NCBI GenBank assembly: GCA_963715815.1
Contig: OY970278.1
Location: forward strand, 2,604,001-2,668,000
Source of the DNA: JAFAMS01 sp963715815
GTDB lineage: Bacteria > Vulcanimicrobiota > Vulcanimicrobiia > Vulcanimicrobiales > Vulcanimicrobiaceae
DNA length: 64,000 bases
Direction: 5' to 3'
The position numbers were made by a program, and so were the translations under genes. Shown piece by piece: positions 40,740 to 47,909 of this stretch (its first letter is position 1; each line of letters opens with the position of its first letter). The notes beneath the pieces were generated by a model. The model was not told where the DNA came from. It saw only the letters and a program-made list of their open reading frames with translations, and made no database searches.

Positions 40740-41158
40740 CCCGGTTTTCGTCCACGCGAGGGTGAGCGCCTACTGCGCTGCTGATACTCCGACGCAAGTC
40801 GCTTTCCGGCGCACGCAAACCACGCCTCGACGAGTGCTTCCTTCAGTGCCTTGACTGAAATCTTCTCGAGCTCGACGAGCACGGCGGGGTAGCCATCGAA
40901 GTGCGGCGTCGTGAAGAACACTTTCGGATTGCTCGCCAGCAAAACGTCTTTCATTTCGAGATCGACGGTCTTCAAGCCGAGCACCGGACCTTTAGGCGCG
41001 CGTTTGCCGAGCGCCGCGATGTCGGACTTCCGCAATGGCCGTTCCCACGCGTAGCCCTTGCGACTCACGGTCCACCACATCTTTCCACTCGACGAGTGGT
41101 CTTCAGTCGTACCGGGTAGCGTCTGCGTGATACGTCGCACGTCGGCCCATGTCGCCAT
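40736..41158 (-). CDS. MmcQ/YjbR-family protein
   Basis: 140 residues from 'MATWADVRRITQTLPGT' (ATG 41158; one at 41170 is also possible). Marks: 'TTEDHSSSGKMWWTVSRKGYAWERPL', 'LGLKTVDLEMKDVLLASNPKVFFTTPHFDGYPAVLVELEKI' pieces and 'LKEALVEAWFACAGKRLA'. The CyaY-like fold is often labelled DNA-binding, but molecular role is unproven. Overlaps glyS by 4 nt. Confidence 0.82.
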   Translation of the reverse strand: MATWADVRRITQTLPGTTEDHSSSGKMWWTVSRKGYAWERPLRKSDIAALGKRAPKGPVLGLKTVDLEMKDVLLASNPKVFFTTPHFDGYPAVLVELEKISVKALKEALVEAWFACAGKRLASEYQQRSRRSPSRGRKPG

Positions 41159-41198
41159 CAAGCGAAACAATACTGCAATTTTCTACGTATTGCGAATA

Positions 41199-41277
41199 GG
41201 CCACCAAGGGGTGGCCTGAAGGCAAACAGCGTGTGGGTAACCGCGGGGGGTGCCTCCGTCCGCGGTTGCCCGCACGC
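41199..41277. terminator. Two hairpins between the VOC gene and MmcQ
   Basis: AGGCCACC-AAGG-GGTGGCCT (41199-41218) and a longer imperfect palindrome, GCGTGTGGGTAACCGCGG (41229-41246) with CCGCGGTTGCCCGCACGC (41260-41277), which begins at the base after the VOC stop. Neither has a T-run on the minus strand. Likely a terminator or mRNA end structure for the rlmN-VOC transcript. Confidence 0.5.
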
Positions 41278-41643
41278 TCACTCGATCGGTTCGCTGAATA
41301 TCAGCTTATTGCCGACGGGGTCGACGACGGTCATCTCGCGCGTTCCCCATTCCTGTTCCACAATGCCGGGATTCATGTAGCGGTACTTCTTCTTTTGTAG
41401 CTCAGCGTGAAGCTCGGCAACGCCGTCGGTTTCGATTCTGACGTGAACGCCCGGACTGCCGTCACCGTGATGCTCGCTGAGGAATAGCACCAGATCGTCG
41501 CGCGAGATCCCCATGAAAAGCGGCGCGTTTTCATGAAAACGGTGCTCGAAATCGACCGTAAAGCCGAGATAGTCGAGATAGAACCCCCGTGTCTTTGCGA
41601 CATCGAACATGCGTAAAATCGGAATTGCGGAATTAAGACGCAT
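41278..41643 (-). CDS. VOC-superfamily (glyoxalase/bleomycin resistance-like) protein
   Basis: 121 residues from ATG 41643, which overlaps the rlmN 3' end by 11 nt; longer in-frame starts lie within rlmN and are rejected. One VOC module: 'AIPILRMFDVAKTRGFYLDYLGFTVDFEHRF', 'PLFMGISRDDLVLFLSEHHGDGSPGVHVRIE' and 'EWGTREMTVVDPVGNKLIFSE', with His and Glu at usual metal positions. It resembles small bleomycin-binding or glyoxalase-type proteins; actual ligand unknown. Confidence 0.82.
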   Translation of the reverse strand: MRLNSAIPILRMFDVAKTRGFYLDYLGFTVDFEHRFHENAPLFMGISRDDLVLFLSEHHGDGSPGVHVRIETDGVAELHAELQKKKYRYMNPGIVEQEWGTREMTVVDPVGNKLIFSEPIE

Positions 41644-42700
41644 TCTTCTCGGCTTTGAGTTGGCCGCAGGCGGCGGCGATGTCGCGTCCCATCGGAACGC
41701 GCACGGTCGCGACGGCGCCGTGCTCTTCGAGCTTCTTCTGAAACGCGCGCACCCGCGCATCGGGCGTACCGGAAAGCTCGGCACCAGTTGAGTTGTACGG
41801 AATCAGATTGACGTGATAAAGCGGACCGCGCATGAGCCGCGCCAGCTCTGCCGCGTGGGCATCGCTATCGTTCTGGCCGTCGAGCATGACGTACTCAAAG
41901 AAAATCTTGCGGTGCGTCGCCTTGATGTAGCGCGCACAGGCGGCCATAAGCTCGTCAATCGGATATCGGCGGTTCACCGGCATCAATCGGCCGCGCAACT
42001 CGTCGTTCGGTGCGTGCAGCGAGATCGCGAGATTCACTTGAATCCCTTCAGCTGCAAACTTGTCGATCTCCGGTACGAGACCAACCGTCGAAATCGTGAT
42101 GTGCCGATGGCCGAGACCGAAGCCCTTCGGATCGTGTAGTAGACGGACGGCGTCCATCACGGCATCGTAGTTGGCAAACGGCTCGCCCATTCCCATGAAG
42201 ACGATGTTCGTAATCTTCTTATTACGCTGCGTAAGCTCACGTGCAAAGTAGCGCGCCTGATCGAATATCTCGGTAGCCTCGAGATTGCGGGTAAAGCCGC
42301 CTTGGCCGGTGGCGCAAAATCGGCACGCGTACGCGCAGCCGGCTTGACTCGAGATACACACCGTGCTTCGGTCGCCGTGATGCTCCATCAGAACAGCTTC
42401 GACTTCGGACCCGTCGGAAAGCCGGAAGAGGCCCTTCGTCGTTTGCCTGTCATTGGAGCGCTGCACAACGGTCGGCGTCACGGAATCGAAGGCAAAGCCT
42501 CGCTCACTGAGCTTTTCACGAAGCTCTTTCGGAAGGGTTGTTACCGTATCGAGATCGGGCGCAAGCTCCTTCGTAGCGGCGCGATAGATCTGATCGAGCC
42601 GATACTTGCGCAGATCCAATGCCGACAGCAAAGCTGCACCGTCCGCAAATCCGCCGCGGCGCGCCTTTTCATCGAACCAAATCTCTTGCGCAGTACTCAT
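41633..42700 (-). CDS. rlmN: Dual-specificity 23S rRNA/tRNA adenine C2-methyltransferase RlmN
   Basis: 355 residues from ATG 42700, where the start touches the UDG stop (TGATG). Radical SAM cluster motif in 'SSQAGCAYACRFCATGQGGFTRNL' (C-x3-C-x2-C). 'TNIVFMGMGEPFANYDAVMDAV' and 'HITISTVGLVPEIDKFA' are family blocks; 'NLIPYNSTGAELSGTP' lies near the C-terminus. The methyl-carrying Cys is expected at the C-terminal 'AAACGQL'. Methylates A2503 of 23S rRNA and A37 of some tRNAs. Confidence 0.95.
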   Translation of the reverse strand: MSTAQEIWFDEKARRGGFADGAALLSALDLRKYRLDQIYRAATKELAPDLDTVTTLPKELREKLSERGFAFDSVTPTVVQRSNDRQTTKGLFRLSDGSEVEAVLMEHHGDRSTVCISSQAGCAYACRFCATGQGGFTRNLEATEIFDQARYFARELTQRNKKITNIVFMGMGEPFANYDAVMDAVRLLHDPKGFGLGHRHITISTVGLVPEIDKFAAEGIQVNLAISLHAPNDELRGRLMPVNRRYPIDELMAACARYIKATHRKIFFEYVMLDGQNDSDAHAAELARLMRGPLYHVNLIPYNSTGAELSGTPDARVRAFQKKLEEHGAVATVRVPMGRDIAAACGQLKAEKNAS

Positions 42701-43362
42701 CAGAATAACGCTTCTTGTATCACCTCGGGGTCGGTCTTTGGTTTCGGTTCGTCGAGCCGCGCGCGGATTTGTTTCAAATCCGACCAGACCAAGCGCTTGA
42801 CTTCCGTCATCTCCTTTCCGCCCGTCATGCGCAAGATGTACGCAGGGTGGAAGGTCGCGATCAGCGGGATGCCGCTCGGACCGTCGTACCAGATGCCGCG
42901 CTGCTTGGTGATCGAGAAGCGCTCGCCCAAAAACGACTTCGCCGACGGAGCGCCCAGGCACAAAATCATCTCGGGCTTGATGATCTCGATCTGCTGATCG
43001 AGATAAGGACGGCAATTCCGCATCTCATCGGGCGTCGGAGCACGGTTGCGCAAGCGCGTACCATCATCGAGCGTCGGACGACACTTGACCGTATTGCAGA
43101 TGAAGACTTCTTCGCGCGCAAGCCCGATTGCCGCAAGCATACGGTCGAGCAATTCGCCGGCGCGCCCGACGAACGGACGCCCGAGCTTGTCTTCCGTTTC
43201 GCCCGGCCCTTCGCCGATCAACATCACACGCGCGCACGGATCACCTTCGCCGTACGCGGTATTCGTTCGCGTGTAGCCGATCTCGCATTTGCGGCATGAC
43301 GCGACGACAGAGGCGGCACGCGAAAGCGCGCGCTCGCGCTTGCCACGTTCTTCGAGGCTCAT
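42700..43362 (-). CDS. Uracil-DNA glycosylase, family 4 (Fe-S)
   Basis: 220 residues. Removes uracil from DNA. 'VASCRKCEIGYTRTN' supplies the first Fe-S Cys pair (C23, C26); 'VMLIGEGPGETEDKLGRPFVGRAGELLDRML' pieces form the family 4 active-site block (GEGPGxxED); 'VFICNTVKCRPTLDDGTRLRNRAPTPDEMRNCRPYL' pieces hold the other Cys ligands; 'IATFHPAYILR' is the catalytic His motif. Tail variable. Overlaps YbjQ-type gene and rlmN. Confidence 0.93.
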   Translation of the reverse strand: MSLEERGKRERALSRAASVVASCRKCEIGYTRTNTAYGEGDPCARVMLIGEGPGETEDKLGRPFVGRAGELLDRMLAAIGLAREEVFICNTVKCRPTLDDGTRLRNRAPTPDEMRNCRPYLDQQIEIIKPEMILCLGAPSAKSFLGERFSITKQRGIWYDGPSGIPLIATFHPAYILRMTGGKEMTEVKRLVWSDLKQIRARLDEPKPKTDPEVIQEALF

Positions 43363-43718
43363 CCCGCGGCTGGCCCCATCTTCCCTGGCTCGGGATCGAG
43401 GACCACGGCCTCTCCGAATGCGACAACGCGCGTCGAACCGTCGGATTGCTCGGCAACCTGAAATTGTAATCCCAAAATGCCATTTGCTCCAAGCGTGTTG
43501 GCACGTGCAATTAAAGCGCTCAGCGACTCGGCACGTGCGCGTTCGGCGTCCGTGAGATACTCTATCGGCGCAAGACCGATGAACGCGCCGATGCTGCGAA
43601 ACGTCGCGCGCAGAAGGTTCTTCGGGCGACTTGCCTGTCCGTAGGCATAACCAAGCGATTTGAGGACCTTAAAGCCTTCAATGCGCTCGAATGTCACGAC
43701 ATTCTCGGGAGCGATCAT
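43359..43718 (-). CDS. YbjQ/UPF0145-family protein
   Basis: 119 residues from ATG 43718 (overlapping the glycosyltransferase stop). Marks: 'NVVTFERIEGFKVLKSLGYAYGQ', 'RATFRSIGAFIGLAPIEYLTDAERARAESLSALIARA' pieces and 'GANGILGLQFQV', typical of UPF0145 homopentameric proteins sometimes called heavy-metal-binding domain. Function not established. Confidence 0.8.
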   Translation of the reverse strand: MIAPENVVTFERIEGFKVLKSLGYAYGQASRPKNLLRATFRSIGAFIGLAPIEYLTDAERARAESLSALIARANTLGANGILGLQFQVAEQSDGSTRVVAFGEAVVLDPEPGKMGPAAG

Positions 43719-44602
43719 CGCAAGACTAGTTTCGCCATGAGCGCCACGGCACCGGCTGCGCCGAGGTAAAGAGCGTAGCGTCCGACCAGTGCTGTGACGA
43801 GCGTCCCGTACCAGACCGGCCCATGGTGCTTGAGCCAATAGATGCGGCGCGAACGTTGCTTACGTGCATCGACGCTATACGCGCCGCGCGCGCTGGCGCG
43901 GCCTTCGTGAACGGCTTCACTCTGCGGGACGAACCACGTTTCCCACCCTGCGAGCGCCGCGCGCTTCGCCAAATCGACTTCTTCGTGATACAGGAAGAAA
44001 CGTTCGTCGAACAGTCCGATTGCATCCAAAAGCGCGCGTCGAATCGCAAGCGCCGCGCCGATCACGATGTCGACGCGACGTGCCGAGCCGTAATCCCAAT
44101 CGCGCAGCGACGCGCCGTTTGCATAGCGGCGGAACATCGGCCAGTTGCCCCACGCGCTCGATCGTAAGAACGCGCCCGCCCAGGTATCGAACTCACCGAC
44201 GGCGTCGCGCTGAATCGTTCCGTCTAGATTGTAGATCCGCGACCCGGCAATGCCGCAGCGTGGATGCGCGTCGATGAACGCAACGATCTCGCGCAGCGCA
44301 CCGTTCTTGAGCTCGGCATCCGGATTGAGCAGATACACATATGACGACGTGGTGCGCTCGAATGCACGATTGCAGGCCGCGGCAAAACCAAGGTTGGCAC
44401 CGTTTTCGATGATCTCGACGCGCTCGCCGTATCGTTCACGAATGAACTCGCGCGAACCGTCGCTCGAGCCGTTGTCGGAGACGACGACGTGCGCGAACGA
44501 CGGATCGCTCTTTACTTCTTCGAGGGCGAAGACCGAGTCGAGGGCTTTTGTGATATTGTCGCGATCGTTCCAGCAGACGACGATGACGTCGATTCTGCTC
44601 AT
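43715..44602 (-). CDS. Family 2 glycosyltransferase
   Basis: 295 residues from ATG 44602 (ATGA overlap with prfB stop). GT-A fold: 'DVIVVCWNDRDNITKALDSV', 'HVVVSDNGSSDGSREFIRERYG', 'ENGANLGFAAACNRAFE', DxD-like 'LLNPDAELKNGALREIV' and 'FFLYHEEVDLAKRAALAGWETWFVPQSEAVHEG' pieces (E-x-D-x-x-x-R-x-x-x-x-G, rhamnosyltransferase-like). One C-terminal hydrophobic helix. Probably adds a sugar to a cell-surface glycan. Confidence 0.87.
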   Translation of the reverse strand: MSRIDVIVVCWNDRDNITKALDSVFALEEVKSDPSFAHVVVSDNGSSDGSREFIRERYGERVEIIENGANLGFAAACNRAFERTTSSYVYLLNPDAELKNGALREIVAFIDAHPRCGIAGSRIYNLDGTIQRDAVGEFDTWAGAFLRSSAWGNWPMFRRYANGASLRDWDYGSARRVDIVIGAALAIRRALLDAIGLFDERFFLYHEEVDLAKRAALAGWETWFVPQSEAVHEGRASARGAYSVDARKQRSRRIYWLKHHGPVWYGTLVTALVGRYALYLGAAGAVALMAKLVLR

Positions 44603-45711
44603 GCGCGCGCGAGTCGAGGCCGCTGCTGCAAGTAGGGCCAGATAAAGACGTCGATGTCGCCGTCGAGAACCGCCTGCGTGTTTCCGGTCTCGACGTTCGT
44701 ACGGTGATCTTTGACCAGCGAATACGGCTGTAGAACGTACGAACGAATCTGCGAGCCCCACTCATTTGCGCGCCGCTCGCCACGCATCTCATCAAGCAAC
44801 GCCTGCCGCTCTTCGTAATCCCGCTGGACGAGCTTGGCGCGCAAGATGTTCATCGCGACGTCGCGGTTCTGCATTTGCGAGCGCTCCTGCTGTGAGGCGA
44901 CGACAAGGCCAGTCGGAATATGGACGATGCGAATCGCCGATTCCGTCTTATTGACGTACTGCCCACCGGCACCACCCGATTTGAACGTTTCGATGCGCAG
45001 GTCGTCCGGCTTGATCTCGATCCCGGAGTCCTCTTCCCCCGCGATCTCCGGGATGACATCGACCGATGCAAACGACGTATGCCGGCGGTGTTGCTGGTCG
45101 AACGGCGAGATGCGCACGAGGCGGTGCACGCCGCGCTCGCTCTCGAGCATGCCGTACGCGTTCTTGCCGCGCACGAAGAACGTGATTGACTTGAGGCCGG
45201 CTTCTTCCGCGGCCGACGCGTCGCTCACGGTAACCGAAAACTCTTTGCGCTCGGCCCAGCGCATGTACATGCGTGCCAGCATCTCCGCCCAATCGGCGGC
45301 GTCGATGCCGCCAGCGCCCGAGTTGATCGAAACGATCGCGCTGTGCGCGTCGAACTCGCGGTCGAAGTTCGCCGCCATTTCGAGCTCGTCGAGGCGAGCC
45401 TCGGCTTGCGCGATGCCGCTCTCCGCTTCGTCGGACGCGCCGGTTTCGTCGCCGAGGATCTCGAGCGTTTCTGCGGCCTCGTCGAGCAGCGTTTGCACGC
45501 GCGCGAACGTATCGGTCTCTTCACGCAGCTCGGCCAGCTCTTTCATCATCGAACTGCGCCGTCTGCGAATCGTTCCAGAAGTCTTCCGCGCGCGAGCGGT
45601 TCTCGAGCTCGCTTAGCTTGCGCCGCTTTCCGGCGTCGTCAAAGACGCTCCCGAAGCGTCTGCCAAACGCTCGCGGAGGCGGCCGATCGTTGCCAGTTGC
45701 GCGTCACTCAT
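44599..45711 (-). CDS. prfB: Peptide chain release factor 2, with programmed +1 frameshift and two extra bases
   Basis: Start ATG 45711 opens 'MSDAQLATIGRLRERLA'. One extra base near 45660 (absent from the duplicate at 47222-47343) precedes 'TLRERL', then CTT-TGA-C, the RF2 autoregulatory frameshift site. After +1 slip 'DDAGKRRKLSELENRSRAEDFWNDSQTAQF' continues, and one more extra base near 45550 joins it to the long frame at 45549, 'MMKELAELREETDTFARV'. The C-terminal domain holds the GGQ loop in 'FKSGGAGGQYVNKTESAIRI' and 'SPFDQQHRRHTSFASV'. Releases peptides at UGA and UAA. The S-P-F anticodon motif of RF2 is present in 'RISPFDQ'. The two unprogrammed insertions must be sequence errors if RF2 is functional. 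The GT gene overlaps its stop. Confidence 0.88.
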
Positions 45712-45713
45712 GC
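45591..45713. repeat. Direct repeat copy 1 (prfB 5' end)
   Basis: 123 bp covering the prfB start codon, frameshift site and about 20 codons beyond. It matches 47222-47343 except for one substitution (T/G near 45630) and one extra base at 45660. Same orientation as copy 2. Confidence 0.9.
45639..45644 (-). promoter_or_regulatory. RF2 programmed +1 frameshift site (CTT TGA)
   Basis: On the minus strand CGGGAG-CGT-CTT-TGA-C: a Shine-Dalgarno-like GGGAG lies 3 nt before the slippery CTT, followed by in-frame TGA and C, as in the E. coli prfB site. Low RF2 favours slippage and so RF2 synthesis. The same site is preserved in the 5' duplicate at 47270-47275. Confidence 0.85.
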
Positions 45714-45852
45714 CCACGATGTTTCGGGGCATCTGCCCCCTGGCCATGCCACGCGGCAATCTGTCTGCGGAGGCGGGTAACACCTCGTAGCGAAACACTT
45801 CGCCCTCACGCTACTACTCAAGCGCAAGTTTTTTATTCGTAGGGGAGCTTCC

Positions 45853-47214
45853 ATGCACCCGATTAGGTCGATTCTTTCCGCGCTTCTCGCGGTGATCGTT
45901 TGCGCTTCGCTGAGCGTTCCCGCCGTTGCGAAAGCTAAACTGGTCGTTGTCTTTACCCTAAGATCCACGCCGGAATTGGCGGCCCGCGCTGCGACCGTAA
46001 CGAAGGCCGTCGCCGCGCGGATCGAAGCGCTAGATGGCTACGAATCCCTAGTCGTTGCGTTGCCTAAAGACTCCCCAGGTGCTGCGGCGGCGAGAGCCGG
46101 CGCCGAGATATATGTGCGGGGGCAGCTCGTAGCCTCGAGCGAGGGCTATCGCGTGACGATTTCCTCGTTTAGCGTTGCAACGGATAAGGCGCTCGGAGAG
46201 CAGACGATCGTTCTGGGAGGAACGGCCCTGCCTAACACGTTCGATGTGGCGGCTTTGGTTGCGCCACAAAGTCAACAAACCTCGCTTGTGCCAAACTCAG
46301 TCGCTAGCCAAGCTTCTGCGAGTGGGGCAGTTTTTTCTGTGAGTATTGCCGCCTCTGATTCCGTAACGTCTCTGGCGCCTGATGAGCATGCAGCAGGACC
46401 TTCTTTCCTGCAAGGCTTGCTGGAGAACATCGCAGGTAGCGTCGCATCTGCCGCTGGCGGATACGCTGCGAATAAGGTCTCTCAAATGATTCCCGGTATA
46501 CCGACCAGTCTCGCATCATCACTTGGGGATGCACTTTCACAATCGCTGCAATCAAGCTTAGCCGCTAGCACAGGGACGCCGCCACTTCCGACGGGCTATC
46601 ACGCCTTAACCCCAACGTCGAACACAAAGCAAAATCAGAAATTCACATTTGGGCCCACAGCGATCCGCTTTGACCGACGCGACGCAATGCAAATGTCGAC
46701 TTTGTACGAAGCCAATAACGATCAACTTACCAGCTTCGTTACTGCCACAAATTTCGGCGGTGGTTACACTCAACATCCAGTCCCGCACCAAACGGTGGCT
46801 GATTTTTTATCGAAAGCTACTCGGATGCCGTGCGTATCTGAAGTGCAAACTGCGGACCAGCCTCGAACTATCCTCGGTCATAACTCTTACCATGTGCTCG
46901 GGAAATATGACCCTAATGGTAAGAGTAACTGCGCTTACAATGTATCCTACGATGCCTGGGTCGCCTTCATTGACGCGACAACGGGCGGCGACGCGGTTCC
47001 GTTTAACTCAAACGCCCTAGAGATATACATGATCAAAACGGGGGCCGCGGTCGCGCTCGATAATAGCAGCGTTACGAATAGCTTTCACGCAGTCACCTCG
47101 ATTACGAGCGAGGATCCCGCACTGCTCTCACCGTCCAGTCTCACGCTAGGGAAAAAATACGATAGCTATCCGTTGCTGGTACAAGACGCCATTCAAGCCC
47201 AAGCTCGACATTGA
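45853..47214 (+). CDS. Exported protein of unknown function inside the prfB duplication
   Basis: 453 residues; GGGGAG lies 7 nt before ATG. Signal peptide at 1-26 ('LLAVIVCASLSVPAVAKA'). Residues about 30-110 form an alpha/beta segment ('LVVVFTLRSTPELAARAATVTKAVAARIEAL', 'GAEIYVRGQLVASSEGYRVTISSFSV') recalling periplasmic domains that assemble or bind outer-membrane components. A Ser/Ala-rich linker with 'GLLENIAGSVASAAGGYAANKV' follows, then a beta-rich C-terminal domain (about 255-450) with two Cys. I recognise no family. Codon use is visibly more AT-rich than the neighbours, and it fills the 1.5-kb segment between two copies of the prfB 5' end, suggesting acquisition. Confidence 0.65.
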   Translation: MHPIRSILSALLAVIVCASLSVPAVAKAKLVVVFTLRSTPELAARAATVTKAVAARIEALDGYESLVVALPKDSPGAAAARAGAEIYVRGQLVASSEGYRVTISSFSVATDKALGEQTIVLGGTALPNTFDVAALVAPQSQQTSLVPNSVASQASASGAVFSVSIAASDSVTSLAPDEHAAGPSFLQGLLENIAGSVASAAGGYAANKVSQMIPGIPTSLASSLGDALSQSLQSSLAASTGTPPLPTGYHALTPTSNTKQNQKFTFGPTAIRFDRRDAMQMSTLYEANNDQLTSFVTATNFGGGYTQHPVPHQTVADFLSKATRMPCVSEVQTADQPRTILGHNSYHVLGKYDPNGKSNCAYNVSYDAWVAFIDATTGGDAVPFNSNALEIYMIKTGAAVALDNSSVTNSFHAVTSITSEDPALLSPSSLTLGKKYDSYPLLVQDAIQAQARH

Positions 47215-47221
47215 TGCACAA

Positions 47222-47343
47222 CGCGAGCGGTTCTCGAGCTCGCTTAGCTTGCGCCGCTTGCCGGCGTCGTCAAAGACGCTCCCGAAGCGTTGCCAAACGC
47301 TCGCGGAGGCGGCCGATCGTTGCCAGTTGCGCGTCACTCATGC
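47222..47343. repeat. Direct repeat copy 2: orphan 5' fragment of prfB
   Basis: 122-bp duplicate of 45591-45713. On the minus strand it encodes ATG (47341), 'SDAQLATIGRLRERLATLRERL', CTT-TGA-C, then in +1 'DDAGKRRKLSELENRSR', after which homology stops. It lacks the extra base seen in copy 1 at 45660, so it preserves the intact RF2 start. A non-functional fragment by itself. Confidence 0.9.
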
Positions 47344-47453
47344 TGCATTGTTCAAGCAAACGCCAACGATTACCTGTTAACATGATTGAGAACGGCAGGT
47401 GATCGTACAAAGAATACTCCAACAACTAATACCCATTGAAAGGACCTAGGCAC

Positions 47454-47909
47454 ATGAACCGCATCTCGATTACTAGCGCGGTCGGCTTTGGCTTTAACAA
47501 CCGCTCTCTCTGGTGCCGTGCTCGGACTCTATTTCGGCTCCCCGCTGCTAAAGCCGCGTCCGCGCCCCAAGTGGTTTCCTTCGATCGAGTCATCAACGGC
47601 AAGCTTGACGTCTTTTCACCGGGCGTTTCGTACAAGTTGATCACCACGCAGAACGGTGCAGACTTTGCGGCCACGCAGATTACGTCGATCAAACGCCACG
47701 CTCATTACCACTCTACCGAGTTTCTCTACGTCGTGAGCGGCACCGGAACGGTTACGCTGGGATCGCAACGCAGGCACATCGGCCCCGGTGATATGATTTC
47801 GATCCCGATGGGAACGCCGCACGCGTTCAAGGCAAACGGACCGCCCTTGCGCTTTGTCGAGGTCGACGTCCCGAGCATCGCGGCCAACGACATCCACTGG
47901 TTACCCTAG
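47454..47909 (+). CDS. Cupin-domain protein with membrane-anchor-like N-terminus
   Basis: 151 residues from ATG 47454 (AAAGGA upstream). Residues about 70-145 form a cupin barrel: 'ITSIKRHAHYHSTEFLYVVSGTGTVTLG' (motif 1, HxHx-E) and 'GDMISIPMGTPHAFKANG' (motif 2 with His). Probably a small-molecule binding or isomerase/dioxygenase-like protein; ligand unknown. The N-terminus in this frame is unlikely for export, but the neighbouring frame over 47488-47550 encodes 'ALTTALSGAVLGLYFGSPLL', a convincing membrane segment, so the N-terminal part may contain paired indels. The stop overlaps the secA stop by 4 nt (convergent). Confidence 0.75.
   Translation: MNRISITSAVGFGFNNRSLWCRARTLFRLPAAKAASAPQVVSFDRVINGKLDVFSPGVSYKLITTQNGADFAATQITSIKRHAHYHSTEFLYVVSGTGTVTLGSQRRHIGPGDMISIPMGTPHAFKANGPPLRFVEVDVPSIAANDIHWLP

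Noticed and set aside
45714..47221. A complete integrative element at prfB
   Set aside because: No integrase, transposase or terminal inverted repeats are visible; only direct repeats and one gene of unknown function.
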